DNA from: an uncultured Balneola sp.
GTDB lineage: Bacteria > Bacteroidota > Rhodothermia > Balneolales > Balneolaceae
Length of the DNA: 43,774 bases
Reading direction: 5' to 3'
NCBI GenBank assembly: GCA_902529365.1
Contig: CABZWK010000014.1
Span: 1 to 43,774, forward strand
Made by a program: the position numbers and the translations under genes. Positions 43,293 through 43,774 of this stretch are shown one piece after another. Under the pieces are notes generated by a model. It saw only the letters and a list, made by a program, of their open reading frames with translations, had not been told where the DNA came from and did no database searches. Each line of letters starts with the position of its first letter. Position 1 is the first letter of the stretch.

Positions 43293-43774
43293 ATGAACAT
43301 AGAAGTTTGCTGCAATAGTGTGTACTCGGTTCAAATTGCCGAAAAATTAGGCGCTTCACGTGTGGAGTTGTGTCAAAACCTATTACAAGATGGTTTAACC
43401 CCTAGTTTAGAACTACTACAAGTGGTTTGTGAATCACATGCAATCCCCATTCACGTTCTCATCCGGCCCAGAGTAGGAGATTTTTTTTATTCTACTTCTG
43501 ATCTGAAACGAATTGATGAGGCGATACATCAAGCCCATAAGTTTCCTATAGCAGGAATTGTGGTAGGGCATATGAATAGGAAAAAAGGGGTTGACCCAGC
43601 CCTTCTACGCCAATGGCGAACCTTAACTCAGGGCCTAGAACTCACCTTTCATAGAGCATTCGATCAGGTAGCAAAGCCATTCAATGTATTAGAACATCTG
43701 ATAGAGGCTGGCTTTAACCGAGTATTGAGCTCGGGGCAACAACCTACTGCTGCTTTAGGAATTGATCTGCTTCA
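43293..43774 (+). CDS. cutC: CutC-family protein (3' end outside window)
   Basis: The first 160 codons of a CutC protein run off the right edge. EVCCNSVYSVQIAEKLGASR at residues 4-23, RVELCQNL, HVLIRPRVGDFFYS, VVGHMNRKKGVD, TFHRAFDQ and LSSGQQPTA match the TIM-barrel family in order. CutC was named for copper homeostasis, but its biochemical role is unsettled. The ATG at 43293 lies 12 bp after the stop of the asparagine-synthase-like gene and fits the family N-terminus. No defect in the visible part. Confidence 0.92.
   Translation, partial: MNIEVCCNSVYSVQIAEKLGASRVELCQNLLQDGLTPSLELLQVVCESHAIPIHVLIRPRVGDFFYSTSDLKRIDEAIHQAHKFPIAGIVVGHMNRKKGVDPALLRQWRTLTQGLELTFHRAFDQVAKPFNVLEHLIEAGFNRVLSSGQQPTAALGIDLL

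Noticed and set aside
1-43774. Mobile elements, CRISPR arrays, defence or phage genes
   Set aside because: No transposase, integrase, restriction, toxin-antitoxin or Cas-like products and no regularly spaced repeats were seen; the tRNA-Lys is not followed by an integrase or a duplicated 3' end.

Overview
The window looks like chromosomal core sequence from a Gram-negative member of the Bacteroidota/Rhodothermota group, most likely Balneolales-like. The basis is a tandem HmuY-type protein, a PorQ-type type IX secretion protein, LptD and an Mla lipid-transport set (so an outer membrane), a CarB without the C-terminal allosteric domain, and a textbook Bacteroidetes-type promoter (TTTG, 21 bp, TATATTTG) in front of the tRNA-Lys gene. 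The assignment rests on recognised families, not on a search. I saw no CRISPR array, insertion sequence, integrase, phage gene or rRNA.

Layout. 1-3028: end of a tandem HmuY-domain protein with a terminator, then a response regulator/histidine kinase pair on the minus strand. 3161-9000: an SDR oxidoreductase facing carA-carB-DUF58, with a structured 354-bp region upstream of carA. 9354-13265: a small membrane protein overlapping a penicillin-acylase-family hydrolase, then an amidinotransferase-family protein. 13381-16557: ddl-nadK, then mdh with a terminator. 16641-18956: HIT protein, aroQ and a flippase on the minus strand. 19165-19237: tRNA-Lys(UUU). 19444-23528: DivIC/FtsB-like protein, ROK protein and lptD. 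23569-29995: ribE, ribD, a PpiD-like chaperone and mlaD-mlaF-mlaE, all minus strand. 30057-35025: porQ, aroC, a LysM/double-psi-barrel protein, a CPBP protease and an ECF sigma factor. 35046-39668: tig-clpP-clpX followed by a membrane histidine kinase. 40178-43774: a polysaccharide flippase, an asparagine-synthase-like protein and the start of cutC.

How the genes work together. Envelope construction dominates: Ddl (peptidoglycan precursor), LptD (LPS insertion), Mla (phospholipid traffic), PpiD-like chaperone (export folding), DivIC/FtsB (division), PorQ (type IX secretion), a LysM/RlpA-like protein and two flippases. Housekeeping metabolism is interleaved: carbamoyl phosphate, NADP, malate, the shikimate pathway (aroQ, aroC) and riboflavin. 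The Tig-ClpP-ClpX set handles protein quality control.

I did not find a clearly new multi-gene system. The points most worth a second look are residue-level departures in otherwise ordinary proteins and some untested regulatory structures: ClpP with Asn where the catalytic Asp should be, a ROK protein whose three zinc cysteines have become Ser/Ser/Thr, an asparagine-synthase-like protein without the N-terminal nucleophilic Cys beside a flippase, the hairpin-rich region before carA, a terminator directly against the ribD start, and several perfect operator-like palindromes in promoter regions.
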